A DNA stretch of 56,462 bases. Source: a virus. The notes under the pieces were generated by a model, which was given only the letters and a program-made list of their open reading frames with translations, searched no databases and had not been told where the DNA came from. Every line of letters begins with the position of its first letter. The stretch's first letter is position 1. Made by a program: the position numbers and the translations under genes. This document shows, piece by piece, positions 38,352-46,132 of this stretch. The stretch is from positions 1-56,462 of the IMG/VR virus record IMGVR_UViG_3300012357_000006; one strand, given 5' to 3'.

Positions 38352-38473
38352 TTCCACACCCAGTTGCAAGAGGGACATCTAACAATGCTGTCGTGGTTTC
38401 TTGGTTTATATAAAATTTTCTTACAGCAGGGACAAGTCCATTTCCAATTAACTGATTTCGTTTCCTTCTTCAT
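38348..38473 (-). CDS. Tiny zinc-ribbon protein, 41 aa
   Basis: This short frame starts inside the histidine-phosphatase gene (ATG 38473) and ends in an ATGA overlap with the next gene. It encodes WTCPCCKK and, 17 residues later, RCPSCNW: a complete CxxC-x15-CxxC ribbon. Its upstream ribosome site is poor, so it may rely on coupling from the preceding gene. It fills a stretch otherwise without a gene. Confidence 0.55.
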   Translation of the reverse strand: MKKETKSVNWKWTCPCCKKILYKPRNHDSIVRCPSCNWVWK

Positions 38474-39173
38474 CGGGGCTCGCAATCAATACAGCCGACC
38501 ATTTCTTTCCGTCAGGATAAAGCATTATGAGCCCGGATTCCTTGACATCCAAGGAGTCCCGATCTCCATTGATTAGTTCTCCTAACCGGCGAAGGCAGGA
38601 ACCGGAAAACATATCTAAGATCGGACCTTTGAGTTTTCCCGATTTGATTCTTCCCATTTGTTCGTGAATGAACGCATCAAAGCGCTCAGTAAATTCGTTG
38701 TAACTTTCGCCATCAGGTGAATGAATTTCTGGATGAGAAATCAAATACTTAACAAACGTTTTGCGATCCGAAGTTTTCTTATCGCCGCTGATCGTTCCGA
38801 TATTCCATGTCTTCATATCGTTGTCAATAACAACCTCTGGATCAGAGGGCAAACCTGACTTAACAATGTGAGCCGTGGTTGTGGTTCGAATAAAATCCGG
38901 TGAAATGATTTGTGTAAACGGAATAGCCTGCAAATAATCTGATAGAGTTGCAACAACGCCCTGCTCTCCCTCGTCTGACAAATCGAGGTCAACCCACCCA
39001 TCACAACGTTTTGCCACATCGAGCGAAGTTTGCCCGTGACGCATTCCGTAGATTACTTTTGAGCTATCCAGATCACCCAGAGCATCACTCATAGCCGCCA
39101 TGCCTTCTGACGTACTACTTGCTGAAAGGCTCTCCGGTTTGGAGTCTTGTTTCACATCAAGTTTGTCGAGCAT
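38448..39173 (-). CDS. Histidine-phosphatase-like protein (phosphoglycerate-mutase fold), 241 aa
   Basis: IYGMRHGQTSLD carries the Arg45-His46-Gly47 phosphohistidine motif, followed by the usual DLDLSDEGEQGV and IISPDFIRTTTTA segments and DGESYNEFTERF. The second catalytic histidine, normally in a VsHGG-type motif, is not evident: the equivalent place reads ILDMFSGSCLRRL. So catalysis may be lost or changed. The first 35 residues are a polar extension absent from ordinary family members. It lies between connector and small virion genes, so it may be a virion component. Confidence 0.7.
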   Translation of the reverse strand: MLDKLDVKQDSKPESLSASSTSEGMAAMSDALGDLDSSKVIYGMRHGQTSLDVAKRCDGWVDLDLSDEGEQGVVATLSDYLQAIPFTQIISPDFIRTTTTAHIVKSGLPSDPEVVIDNDMKTWNIGTISGDKKTSDRKTFVKYLISHPEIHSPDGESYNEFTERFDAFIHEQMGRIKSGKLKGPILDMFSGSCLRRLGELINGDRDSLDVKESGLIMLYPDGKKWSAVLIASPDEEGNEIS

Positions 39174-39179
39174 TATTTT

Positions 39180-40223
39180 TTACCAGTTCCAAAAGCCGTA
39201 ATAGAGGCCGTCGTCAAGCAATGGACTCTCAGGCTGCAATGTTACATCTGTCTGTTCATTATCATCGTAGCCGGACGCTTTACTGATCTCGACCTGAAGT
39301 TTTTTGTATTCGGCGTCCGCACGAGGGCTATTCAAATATCGATACATCCGATAAACAACCGCCTGGCGATAAAGTGGAGCAAAATGATCCGGGAATGGTG
39401 CCCATGTGGAAGTCAGGTCAGTTGCGACCGGGGCTGCCATTTGATATGTCAATTTCGCACCCCATGATATAGTTCCGGGGCAGCGATAAAAACGGACAAC
39501 CAAAGTACCATCGCCGTTGTCGTGCTGCACCGAGATTAGATTGGGATTCTCGACTATACGGTCGAGAGGAAGTTGCCGCTTAGCATAGAGGAGCCGATTG
39601 TAATACGGAGCACTCGTATCAACCATCATGTAGGCGTAAGATTCTTGCAGCCAGCCATAATCAAAAATGCCGGGAGCGCCGAGGATGTCTCCGTTGTTTT
39701 GTCCCGTGACAGCAATAAACGAAAAGGAAGTTGAGGTGACAGCAGTGATCACAAAGCCATTTGACCAAGTGGTATTCACATTATTAGTCGTGAGCACAGC
39801 ATTGTACTTAGTAGGGTCCGCAGGGTTTGCCAATTTAGATACAACCCCATTCAAAAAGACAGTATCGCCTATAGCAAATTGGTGGGGCTCAATTGTATTG
39901 ACCGTCACAACTCCGGCAGTAACTGTTATTCCTGAATTTGAGGCTAACGCAATAGCCCAACCCTGATTAGAACTTCCGAGGGTGAACGCACTGGAACCGC
40001 CCCAAATGTAATCCTGCTTGAATGGCGCAGTAACGAGGAAGGCAGCAAGGTCTTTACGATTGACTTTCCAGTTATTTTCAGAGGTGAGAAGATCGGCACG
40101 AGCATCATTGCAGATACTTAAACCGGGTTCAAAATTGAATCCGCCTACACCACTCAAAGGGAGTAAATCAATCTGAGTGCTGCAAAAATTGATAATCGAC
40201 TGATAAGTGTTGGTGAAGGACAC
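39180..40223 (-). CDS. Head-tail connector or tail-tube-like protein, 347 aa
   Basis: I prefer GTG 40223, with GGGAGAA 5 bases upstream, over TTG 40235. The N-terminal part (INFCSTQIDLLPL, then WKVNRKDLAAFLVTAPF) and the C-terminal LYRQAVVYRMYRYLNSPRADAEYKKLQVEISKA look like an adaptor/gatekeeper protein of a podovirus neck. Residues of about 90-170 are an inserted beta domain with GVVTVNTIEPHQFAIGDTVFLNGV, a type also found inside the 703-residue appendage protein. Exact family unsure. Confidence 0.55.
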   Translation of the reverse strand: MSFTNTYQSIINFCSTQIDLLPLSGVGGFNFEPGLSICNDARADLLTSENNWKVNRKDLAAFLVTAPFKQDYIWGGSSAFTLGSSNQGWAIALASNSGITVTAGVVTVNTIEPHQFAIGDTVFLNGVVSKLANPADPTKYNAVLTTNNVNTTWSNGFVITAVTSTSFSFIAVTGQNNGDILGAPGIFDYGWLQESYAYMMVDTSAPYYNRLLYAKRQLPLDRIVENPNLISVQHDNGDGTLVVRFYRCPGTISWGAKLTYQMAAPVATDLTSTWAPFPDHFAPLYRQAVVYRMYRYLNSPRADAEYKKLQVEISKASGYDDNEQTDVTLQPESPLLDDGLYYGFWNW

Positions 40224-40235
40224 AAGTTCTCCCAA

Positions 40236-40496
40236 AAAGATTGGAGGGGATACCTGCGCTTACACGCCATTAGGATTTCCCCCATTCGGATCACTCCGAA
40301 AAGTGAACTCCATAGCATCCCCAATAAAATGTATTCGCTTCTAGGAACCTTTCGAACGGAACGCCTTCCTAGAAACGGGTGACCAGCCTATGATAGCCGA
40401 CACCAAATGATGCCAGCAACAGTCATGAACTTCCCGCCAGCTTTACCCGGCCGAGCATCAGCGTCTCGCCAGCAGGAATCCGTGTTAAGATCAAAT
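40236..40496 (-). other. Intergenic region, 261 bases, with long hairpin
   Basis: This is the largest non-coding gap in the leftward module. It contains an exact 9 bp inverted repeat, TTCTAGGAA (40339-40347) and TTCCTAGAA (40366-40374), with an 18-base loop. No T tract follows on either strand and no clear promoter is seen. Short frames in it are discussed separately. Confidence 0.6.
40260..40313 (-). CDS. Possible 17-residue peptide
   Basis: ATG 40313 follows GGGGATGCT and encodes MEFTFRSDPNGGNPNGV before TAA. The clean ribosome-site-like lead and polar, non-random sequence make it a candidate, but such a short frame can be chance. Listed so the gap is not lost. Confidence 0.25.
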   Translation of the reverse strand: MEFTFRSDPNGGNPNGV

Positions 40497-40943
40497 CTAC
40501 TGGAATAATTCTTGCGATGGCAATTGCTGGAACAAGCGGTTGAACATCGCGGTATCATAAATATCGTCTCCGTCGTAGTTCACCGGAGCGGGCTCAGGCC
40601 GAATGATGCACTGATTTTTTTGGCAGAGGATATATCCAAATCGATCATGCCTTGTCGGCTGAACGTACACGCAATGAGTGCTTCCGTTCGGATGAGTGTG
40701 GTTACACGTACGCTTCGTCATCCTATCAGCATCGCGTTTAGCCTTCATTCCTGCGGCGTTATCTTTGCGCTCCTGATTCTTCGCCAGAATCTCAGCGGCC
40801 TGCTTATCCAACGTCTGTTGCTCAAGCACCGTAGGCTTTTTCATCTCAGCGATGAGGCTAGCAGTTTGCTCAGTGAACATTTTTTGCTGAGACGCCAAAA
40901 TTTCTTTCAATTCAGATAGTGATACAGACTTTTCTTCAGCCAT
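40497..40943 (-). CDS. Hypothetical virion-module protein with Cys/His cluster, 148 aa
   Basis: AAGGAGAAAGG precedes ATG 40943. The first 70 residues are a coiled coil (LSELKEILASQQKMFTEQ). The second half has RTCNHTHPNGSTHC and then YILCQKNQC, a set of Cys/His residues that could bind zinc. It ends in a helical, Gln/Leu-rich tail. Not recognised; possibly a tail assembly or neck protein. Confidence 0.6.
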   Translation of the reverse strand: MAEEKSVSLSELKEILASQQKMFTEQTASLIAEMKKPTVLEQQTLDKQAAEILAKNQERKDNAAGMKAKRDADRMTKRTCNHTHPNGSTHCVYVQPTRHDRFGYILCQKNQCIIRPEPAPVNYDGDDIYDTAMFNRLFQQLPSQELFQ

Positions 40944-40957
40944 GACCTTTCTCCTTG

Positions 40958-41509
40958 TTATTTCGAATACTGATTTAATTGCTCAAACCAACGACCGCTA
41001 CGCTGATCGCCAGCCGGGTCGCCAAACTCTTGTATTGCGCCGCGATAAGTTATCGCCCGCGCTTTAATTAGTGCAATCAACACCGAACGCCATCCTCGAA
41101 TTTCCCGCTTAACGAGATTAGAAGTATCCAACTCAACATGTGAGTATTGTGGAATGTATCCTTTCTCCATACCAGTGACATATTCAAAATCCCACCGCCA
41201 ACTCATCGGAGCACGCCAATCAAATTGCTCCATGTCATACTCGTCATACCGTTTCGGGCGGTAGATTGCTACTTGGCCGTCTGAACCATCTTGAATCTTG
41301 AGTGATGGATTCAGTTTCAAAAGCCGCCGAATAATCTCAGTGTAATAAAGCCGAGGACCAGAACTCCGATCCGGGTCTTCCAGTTCTGCCTGCCCCCAAA
41401 TCTTCTTCCGGGCTTCCATATTAAGAAGCTGCTCGCGCTCGCGGATGACTGCTTCCTCTGGACTGAGATGCCGATCCCCTAATTGACTTCGATTCGGTTC
41501 TATAAGCAT
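40958..41509 (-). CDS. Hypothetical virion-module protein, 183 aa
   Basis: ATG 41509 overlaps the previous gene by 10 bases with AGGGAG upstream. The sequence has LGDRHLSPEEAVIREREQ at the start, LYYTEIIRRLLKLNPSLKIQ in the middle, and several Trp and Tyr residues (DWRAPMSWRWDFEY). It looks like a folded alpha/beta protein. No family recognised; neck or packaging roles are possible from position. Confidence 0.6.
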   Translation of the reverse strand: MLIEPNRSQLGDRHLSPEEAVIREREQLLNMEARKKIWGQAELEDPDRSSGPRLYYTEIIRRLLKLNPSLKIQDGSDGQVAIYRPKRYDEYDMEQFDWRAPMSWRWDFEYVTGMEKGYIPQYSHVELDTSNLVKREIRGWRSVLIALIKARAITYRGAIQEFGDPAGDQRSGRWFEQLNQYSK

Positions 41510-41793
41510 AATGACTCCCTCGTCCCATCTTCCTTAACTTCATCTAACCTCACCACTTCACCAATGATCAGAACAGCCATATCGGATTGCTCAGCGTAAT
41601 CCTTGGCAACTTGTAGGATATCACCAGTGACTTGAAGAATCTCAGAACGCTCCGCAAATTGATGCGCCAACTGCATGTCATAAATACTGGAAACCAAGAC
41701 GCAATAGAGCGGCGTGAACTGTAACATTGCCTTGACATCACCAAGATCACTTTGCGGGTCTATGCTACGATTCAGAATGTAGACAGCTTTCAT
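41500..41793 (-). CDS. Hypothetical protein, 97 aa
   Basis: Starts at a TAATG overlap with the preceding gene. Sequence: VYILNRSIDP, then LYCVLVSSIYDMQLAHQF, then DMAVLIIGEVVRLDE, i.e. a small alpha/beta fold. No motif. Overlaps the next gene by 10 bases. Confidence 0.55.
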   Translation of the reverse strand: MKAVYILNRSIDPQSDLGDVKAMLQFTPLYCVLVSSIYDMQLAHQFAERSEILQVTGDILQVAKDYAEQSDMAVLIIGEVVRLDEVKEDGTRESLCL

Positions 41794-42131
41794 TACATCT
41801 CAATATAAAAGGCATTGATTTTATAACCGCTGGCATTCACTGATGCCTGAATCGTCCAATTCTGAGCCGGAGCAGCCTGAAACAGTATTTGATCCTTCGG
41901 AAAGAAAAATATAAACGGCACCCCTGGAGCAGCAGCCGCAGTGAAGGCGGGATAATCGATCAACAATCGAGTTGTACCGCCAGTAGAATCCCGAACAGTC
42001 AAGGTGCCTAGAACAGCATTAAGAGTCGTAATTATCAACCCAGTCAGGGCGTTATTCACACCTGCCGTGCCAGCCGTGATGATAGTCGTTTCGGTTGTCG
42101 CCGTCGCAATGGTTGTAACTTGAACCGCCAT
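41793..42131 (-). CDS. Small virion protein, beta-sandwich type, 112 aa
   Basis: GAGGAGTT precedes ATG 42131. The Thr/Ala-rich sequence (VQVTTIATATTETTI, then LTVRDSTGGTTRLLIDY, then FFFPKDQILFQAAPAQNWTIQAS) matches the pattern of small phage head or tail surface proteins. Function is not defined. A similar composition recurs in the 132- and 218-residue proteins near 54.5 kb. Confidence 0.55.
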   Translation of the reverse strand: MAVQVTTIATATTETTIITAGTAGVNNALTGLIITTLNAVLGTLTVRDSTGGTTRLLIDYPAFTAAAAPGVPFIFFFPKDQILFQAAPAQNWTIQASVNASGYKINAFYIEM

Positions 42132-42154
42132 GGGAACTCCTCAATAAATTTTCT

Positions 42155-42499
42155 TTAATCTAGACTTTCAACCACGACAAATAAACTGTATGTTCCGTAA
42201 GTCACAACTGTTTGAAATGAAAGAGTCCGCCCGGCGGAAACTTTTATAAGAACTGTTGCCCCAGGCTCGTCAGGTTTATTGAGAGCGAAACCATATGATT
42301 TCCCGCCTGTTTCATCTGTCCAATTTATGAGGCATTCGACATCACATGTTTCCAAATCGCCGGTCAAAATAAATGAGGCACGATAATGACTATCAGCCGT
42401 AGGAGTGACAATCATCGTAGCCGGAATTGGGGAACTTTGATTTACAAAATTTTGTCTATAAATAACGGGTAAAACATCAACATCGACATGCGGGTTCAT
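42155..42499 (-). CDS. Hypothetical virion protein, 114 aa
   Basis: ATG 42499 has CGGAGAG upstream; the longer start at 42532 lies inside a terminator-like hairpin. Beta-rich: VDVLPVIYRQNFVNQ, then SHYRASFILTGDLETCDVECLINW, then TLSFQTVVTYGTYSLFVVVE. Resembles a small Ig-like head or tail accessory protein. No certain family. Confidence 0.55.
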   Translation of the reverse strand: MNPHVDVDVLPVIYRQNFVNQSSPIPATMIVTPTADSHYRASFILTGDLETCDVECLINWTDETGGKSYGFALNKPDEPGATVLIKVSAGRTLSFQTVVTYGTYSLFVVVESLD

Positions 42500-42511
42500 A
42501 AACTCTCCGAG

Positions 42512-42540
42512 AAAATTTGGGGCTCTTTTCAAGAGAGCCC
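42512..42540 (-). terminator. Rho-independent-type terminator
   Basis: On the minus strand GGGCTCT (42540-42534) pairs with AGAGCCC (42526-42520), 7 bp with a 7-base loop, followed by CAAATTTTC. It lies after the 197-residue gene and before the 114-residue gene, so it may reduce expression downstream of capsid and decoration genes. Confidence 0.6.
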
Positions 42541-42567
42541 TCCGAGAACTTGTTATAGGTTTCTGTT

Positions 42568-43161
42568 TTAGAGCGGATCGATGTCAAAGCCCTCAAGAGT
42601 GACAACATTTCCAGCATTCGTCGCCGAAAAAATCGCGTCAACTCCGAAGGACATACCATTAGCAGCAAACTGAGCCGCCGTTAAAGAGAACGGTGTAACT
42701 AGAGTTTGAGCGATGGATGTGTTCGTTGAACCTTGAAGGAATCCCCAGAAAATACCGGCGATCTTCAACCCAAGAGTACTCCACATCAATTCGGCTTCAA
42801 GCATCCACCCGCCAGATACCGAATTAACGGCAACAGCACCGGTAGAGATACTCGTAGCAGTATTTGAGCCATCAGTAGCACTAATCTGAGTTGCGCTAGT
42901 CAGAATCCTTATCGTCAAATTGGTTGTGGTGCCACCTGTAAACTGGCCCCAAGCCTTTAGATCGAAAGGTTTATTCTGATACACTTTTGGCAACGCAGGA
43001 GAGTCACTATCAACGGGAACAACTGCACCCGTCAAATTAACTACAATCGCGCTACCACCTGCATCAGTGAACATCGTTGCCGCAACAGGGTTGGTCAACG
43101 ATGCGGGAATGACACCGCGTTCGGGACGAGCCGCATCGGCAAGAGAAATTGGTGAACTCAT
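42568..43161 (-). CDS. Capsid decoration-like virion protein, 197 aa
   Basis: GGAGAAC precedes ATG 43161. It directly follows the major capsid gene. The sequence is beta-rich, Thr/Ser/Ala/Gly-rich: VNLTGAVVPVDSD, FDLKAWGQFTGGTTTNLTIRIL, FSLTAAQFAANGMSFGVDA. No signal or catalytic motif. Position and composition suggest a head decoration or stabilising protein, which is an inference. Confidence 0.6.
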   Translation of the reverse strand: MSSPISLADAARPERGVIPASLTNPVAATMFTDAGGSAIVVNLTGAVVPVDSDSPALPKVYQNKPFDLKAWGQFTGGTTTNLTIRILTSATQISATDGSNTATSISTGAVAVNSVSGGWMLEAELMWSTLGLKIAGIFWGFLQGSTNTSIAQTLVTPFSLTAAQFAANGMSFGVDAIFSATNAGNVVTLEGFDIDPL

Positions 43162-43189
43162 TTTTTGTTCTCCTTTTGTCTGTAGACTT

Positions 43190-43211
43190 GGGGACCCAAT
43201 TAAGAGTCCCC
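43190..43211 (-). terminator. GC hairpin between capsid and decoration genes
   Basis: Minus-strand GGGGAC (43211-43206) pairs exactly with GTCCCC (43195-43190) over a 10-base loop. No T tract follows, so it may be an RNA-stability or processing hairpin rather than a terminator, as is common after capsid genes. Confidence 0.45.
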
Positions 43212-43221
43212 TGTCCCAAAC

Positions 43222-44079
43222 TTATCCGATTGTAGACTCGGCCGTGATGCGCCGGAACTTGTCGCTGGAAGCATGTGTCGGAGCAACGGCCAACCCAAAG
43301 AAGAAGTTGTATACCGAAGCCGCCTTGATCAAGGCTGCCGGATCAAGAGAATTCGAACCTTCTTGGAAGTTCACCGTCTTCACGGTAAAATTCTTCTGGT
43401 TCAGATTCGTCTTGCCGAGTGACGAGGCGATGAGCGCCTGGTGACCCACAACGTAAGAGTGATACGCTGTATGTGAGGAACTCTGCCAAGAAGCAGCAGT
43501 CGTGACAGCGTTCGATTCATACCACTCAACGCCGCCGACGTTTCCGATGTAAGCGCCCTTAATGCCAACAAGAGCCGGATTCGCAGAAGCCAATTTCTCG
43601 CTGTACTTCATCAAGTCAGCCATGCCGCTTGCGCTAGCATCGTTAACGAGATCGTATGCACCGAGAGAATGGATGACGCCAAAGAACAAGCCGTTAGCCT
43701 TGGGCTTCACGTCAAACGAACGGAGTTGCCAAACCGCCTTACGGGCGATGGCCGCGTTCATGTAGTTGCCGTCGTTCACGTCGATTCTGTCTAGAGTGGT
43801 TGCGGCCGCTGCCGTATCAACCGCCGTCCAAATGACGGTATCAACAGACAGAGCGCCACGATACGCCAGCAGTGAGGAACCTTCAGCAACCGTGTTGGAA
43901 ATGGCCGTGAGAACAACCTTGTTCGTATAGCTGACGTAATCAGCATAGTTCGTCAGGTTGATAGTCGCCGTGTTCTGAGTCAAAGACTGACCAGCAGCAG
44001 GCGTGCCTTCAGTAACGCCGGTCGTATTGGCCGACATCTTGGTGTAGTCAAAGATTTGCATAGCTACACCAGACATATC
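43222..44079 (-). CDS. Major capsid protein, exon 2 (N4-gp56-like)
   Basis: After splicing, this 285-residue part follows exon 1 in frame, for a 331-residue protein. It begins DMSGVAMQIFDYTKMSANTT and continues with SLTQNTATINLTNYADYVSYTNKV (split), LAYRGALSVDTVIW, WQLRSFDVKPKANGLFFGVIHSLGAYDLV and the HTAYHSYVVG segment near the C-terminus, all usual for this capsid family. Alone, the frame has only a TTG at 44082, which I take to be intron sequence (its last base is the intron's terminal G). The capsid shell protein is the most abundant product of the phage. Confidence 0.85.
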   Translation of the reverse strand, partial: DMSGVAMQIFDYTKMSANTTGVTEGTPAAGQSLTQNTATINLTNYADYVSYTNKVVLTAISNTVAEGSSLLAYRGALSVDTVIWTAVDTAAAATTLDRIDVNDGNYMNAAIARKAVWQLRSFDVKPKANGLFFGVIHSLGAYDLVNDASASGMADLMKYSEKLASANPALVGIKGAYIGNVGGVEWYESNAVTTAASWQSSSHTAYHSYVVGHQALIASSLGKTNLNQKNFTVKTVNFQEGSNSLDPAALIKAASVYNFFFGLAVAPTHASSDKFRRITAESTIG

Positions 44080-44792
44080 CAATTTGTTACTAGCTATATT
44101 TAAATAGCCGGAAGAACCGCTTCGGATTCTTCTCTCATGCTTTCACATGAGTTCAGACTATCGCATCCCGTTTCCGGGTTCTCTCGCTTAGTCGTTGTAG
44201 GTCCAAATGAATTAAGATAATAGGATGCCTCAAGCAACGTTGTGACGTTATCCCGAGCATAACCTAACATCTTATTGCAAGGCTGACAGATCAACCCTCG
44301 AACGCATTTACCGCAAGAGGAGTGATTAGGACAGCAGCGATGGTCGTGATCAACCGCAAGACGCCCCTTTACAGAAGACTTCTTACAGATGGCACAAACA
44401 TAATTTTGTTTCCCCAATTGTTCTTTATACCACTCGATAGTTTTACCATAAGCACGTAATCGGCTCGCTAATCGAATATCAGAGAAACGCCCTTCGTCTC
44501 GAACCTGCTGTTCCCAGGTCTTTCGCTGTTCGGCTATATACTGACGATATTTATCATCGGTCGCATATCGCTCGCGTTTACAGCGGTTGACTTCTGTGTA
44601 ATCTTTTGACGAATTAATGCTTGAAATACAGTTCTTACACACTCTACGACCCGAATAGAAATCTTCGGAAGGCAGAGATTTACTACAGTGCTTGCAGATT
44701 TTCATTTGGTTCCTAAGGGTTGCCGTGGCGATCATAAGCCGCTTTAGGTTTTCCCAAAATCAGAGAGAATTTTACATGTCCAATTAAAGTCT
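44080..44792 (-). mobile_element. Group I intron in the major capsid gene (713 bases)
   Basis: On the minus strand the exon end CATGCCT pairs with GGACATG just inside the intron (P1, one mismatch, U-G at the cut), setting the 5' site after ATGCCT. The 3' site follows the G of AAATTG, the only in-frame choice. P7 is GACTA (44193-44189) with TAGTC (44160-44156); P8 is a CCCG-GAAA-CGGG hairpin; a P9-like CTCATG/CATGAG stem follows. TGGGAAAACCTAAAG and GGCAACCCTTAGG near the 5' end fit the P and Q elements. It holds the endonuclease gene 44100-44705. Confidence 0.85.
44100..44705 (-). CDS. Intron-encoded endonuclease VII-like homing endonuclease, 201 aa
   Basis: ATG 44705 has AAGGAA close upstream and is preferred to the longer 44735 start. 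N-terminal zinc ribbon: ICKHCSKSLP and RVCKNCISS. The catalytic part has NYVCAICKKSSVKGRLAVDHDHRCC (split; the DHDH pair is the His-Me-finger core), then VRGLICQPCNKMLGYARDN, all typical of the recombination endonuclease VII family. The last 30 residues are read from the intron's P7-P9 core, so protein and ribozyme share sequence. It should make the DNA cut that spreads the intron. Confidence 0.88.
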   Translation of the reverse strand: MKICKHCSKSLPSEDFYSGRRVCKNCISSINSSKDYTEVNRCKRERYATDDKYRQYIAEQRKTWEQQVRDEGRFSDIRLASRLRAYGKTIEWYKEQLGKQNYVCAICKKSSVKGRLAVDHDHRCCPNHSSCGKCVRGLICQPCNKMLGYARDNVTTLLEASYYLNSFGPTTTKRENPETGCDSLNSCESMREESEAVLPAI

Positions 44793-44930
44793 AGGCATGA
44801 TCTTCAAATCGCAAGCTGCATAGCCAAACAAGTTGGCATACAGCGTATCAAGCGCCACACGGTCATAGTAGACCGTCGGGTAAGCCGCAAGTCCGCTAGA
44901 AATAACGGAGGCGGCGGTAGGTAGTGCCAT
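44793..44930 (-). CDS. Major capsid protein, exon 1
   Basis: ATG 44930 has AAGGTGA upstream. The exon encodes 46 residues: MALPTAASVISSGLAAYP, then TVYYDRVALDTLYANLFGY, ending DLKIMP. This is the usual N-terminus of N4-gp56-like capsid proteins (LAAYPTVYYDxxALxxL). Unspliced, translation would stop two codons into the intron (after RL). Joined to exon 2 it reads KIMP-DMSGVAMQIF, matching the expected continuous protein. Confidence 0.85.
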
Positions 44931-44963
44931 AGTAATTCACCTTCATGAAGTGAGATAAGCGAT

Positions 44964-46100
44964 TTATGCTCGATTGGCTTCTCGCAATTGCTTCTCAGCC
45001 AATGCTTTGAGTTGCTCAAGCGGCATAGTATACGCTTCGTCCTCAGTCGGCTCGGTCTTGATGACCGGTGCAGGGCTTCCCTTAGAGGAAACAGTGCTCG
45101 CCTTCTTTGGGCTTCGTACCTGCGGAACTTCTGTCACCACTTCCGTCACAGGCGTCTCAATCCGAGCAGCCTTGACTTCCGTTTTGACTTCCGTTTTCGT
45201 GGGCGCGCTCGCTCCATCAGTCTTCAGTGTGAGTAATCCACTCCCACTAAGGTCCTCAAAAGCCTTCTCCAGATTTTCCTGGGTAAACTCGTTGTAATTG
45301 TGTGACTGAACCCAATCCCTAATCTTATTTCCATTCTCTTCAGACGTGATGTACTCGGGATGGGCCGATACGAATTCTCTTTGGATTCCCAGACTTTTTT
45401 CCTGGGAGGTGCGAGCCTCTTCAGCAGCACGTTGCGCGGCCTGCCATGTTTTGAACTCCCCGATATCCATACCGGTTAGTTCCTTGAACATGGATTTGAA
45501 TGCCTCAGAGGGTTTCTTATCAAACTGCTGTTTGAAAACGTACTCCATGTCTTCACTGATCGCGGGCTCTGCGGGAGGCGTGGGCTCTTTCGGATGTTTC
45601 TTTTGAATTGTCCGAAGTTCTCGTGTGGCATTCTCTTGAGCCACAACCAACTTATCATTCAATTCTTTGATGGCATCAAGTTCAGTCTCACCACGTCCTT
45701 CAAAGACTTGAACGCCAGTGCCGTCGCCAAGATCAATCTCCCGGCGAAAAATATATTCGTCCGGCTCATCTTCAGGCGGCACGGGAGGCTCAACCTTCTT
45801 AAACCGGCCCTGCACGTCTCGCTCCTGCTCGGTCTTCTCAGCGGCTTCCTTCTCGGCGGCCTCTTTCTCAGCAACTTTAGCAGCCTCCACTTCAGCAGCC
45901 TCACGAGTTGCTTTTTCCTCGGAAGTTTCTGTTGCTACAGCCGCTGCTTTCTCAGCAGCAATCGCATCGGCGGCTTCTTGTTCAGCAACTGCTTTTGCAG
46001 CCTCAATCTCAATTTCTTCTGCCTCTTCTACGGCGAGTTGACGCAACTCTTCCAGAGACATTCCTTCTAATTCAGCGTCAGATTTCTTCGGGGTTGCCAT
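44964..46100 (-). CDS. Scaffolding protein, 378 aa
   Basis: GGAGAAC precedes ATG 46100. It lies just upstream of the capsid gene. The N-terminal 100 residues are an Ala/Glu/Lys coiled coil (EEIEIEAAKAVAEQEAADAI, EAAKVAEKEAAEKEAAEK); the middle has YIFRREIDLGDGTGVQVFEG and FKSMFKELTGMDIGEFKTW; the C-terminus is Thr/Glu/Pro-rich and ends in a small helix (PLEQLKALAEKQLREA). This composition and position are standard for scaffolds that guide prohead assembly and then leave. Confidence 0.75.
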   Translation of the reverse strand: MATPKKSDAELEGMSLEELRQLAVEEAEEIEIEAAKAVAEQEAADAIAAEKAAAVATETSEEKATREAAEVEAAKVAEKEAAEKEAAEKTEQERDVQGRFKKVEPPVPPEDEPDEYIFRREIDLGDGTGVQVFEGRGETELDAIKELNDKLVVAQENATRELRTIQKKHPKEPTPPAEPAISEDMEYVFKQQFDKKPSEAFKSMFKELTGMDIGEFKTWQAAQRAAEEARTSQEKSLGIQREFVSAHPEYITSEENGNKIRDWVQSHNYNEFTQENLEKAFEDLSGSGLLTLKTDGASAPTKTEVKTEVKAARIETPVTEVVTEVPQVRSPKKASTVSSKGSPAPVIKTEPTEDEAYTMPLEQLKALAEKQLREANRA

Positions 46101-46132
46101 TTACGTTCTCCTTTGTGTTGCCAAATTCATTA

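Noticed and set aside
44080-44082. TTG as the real start of the capsid gene
   Set aside because: It lies at the intron 3' end, has no ribosome site, and exon 1 supplies the expected N-terminus.
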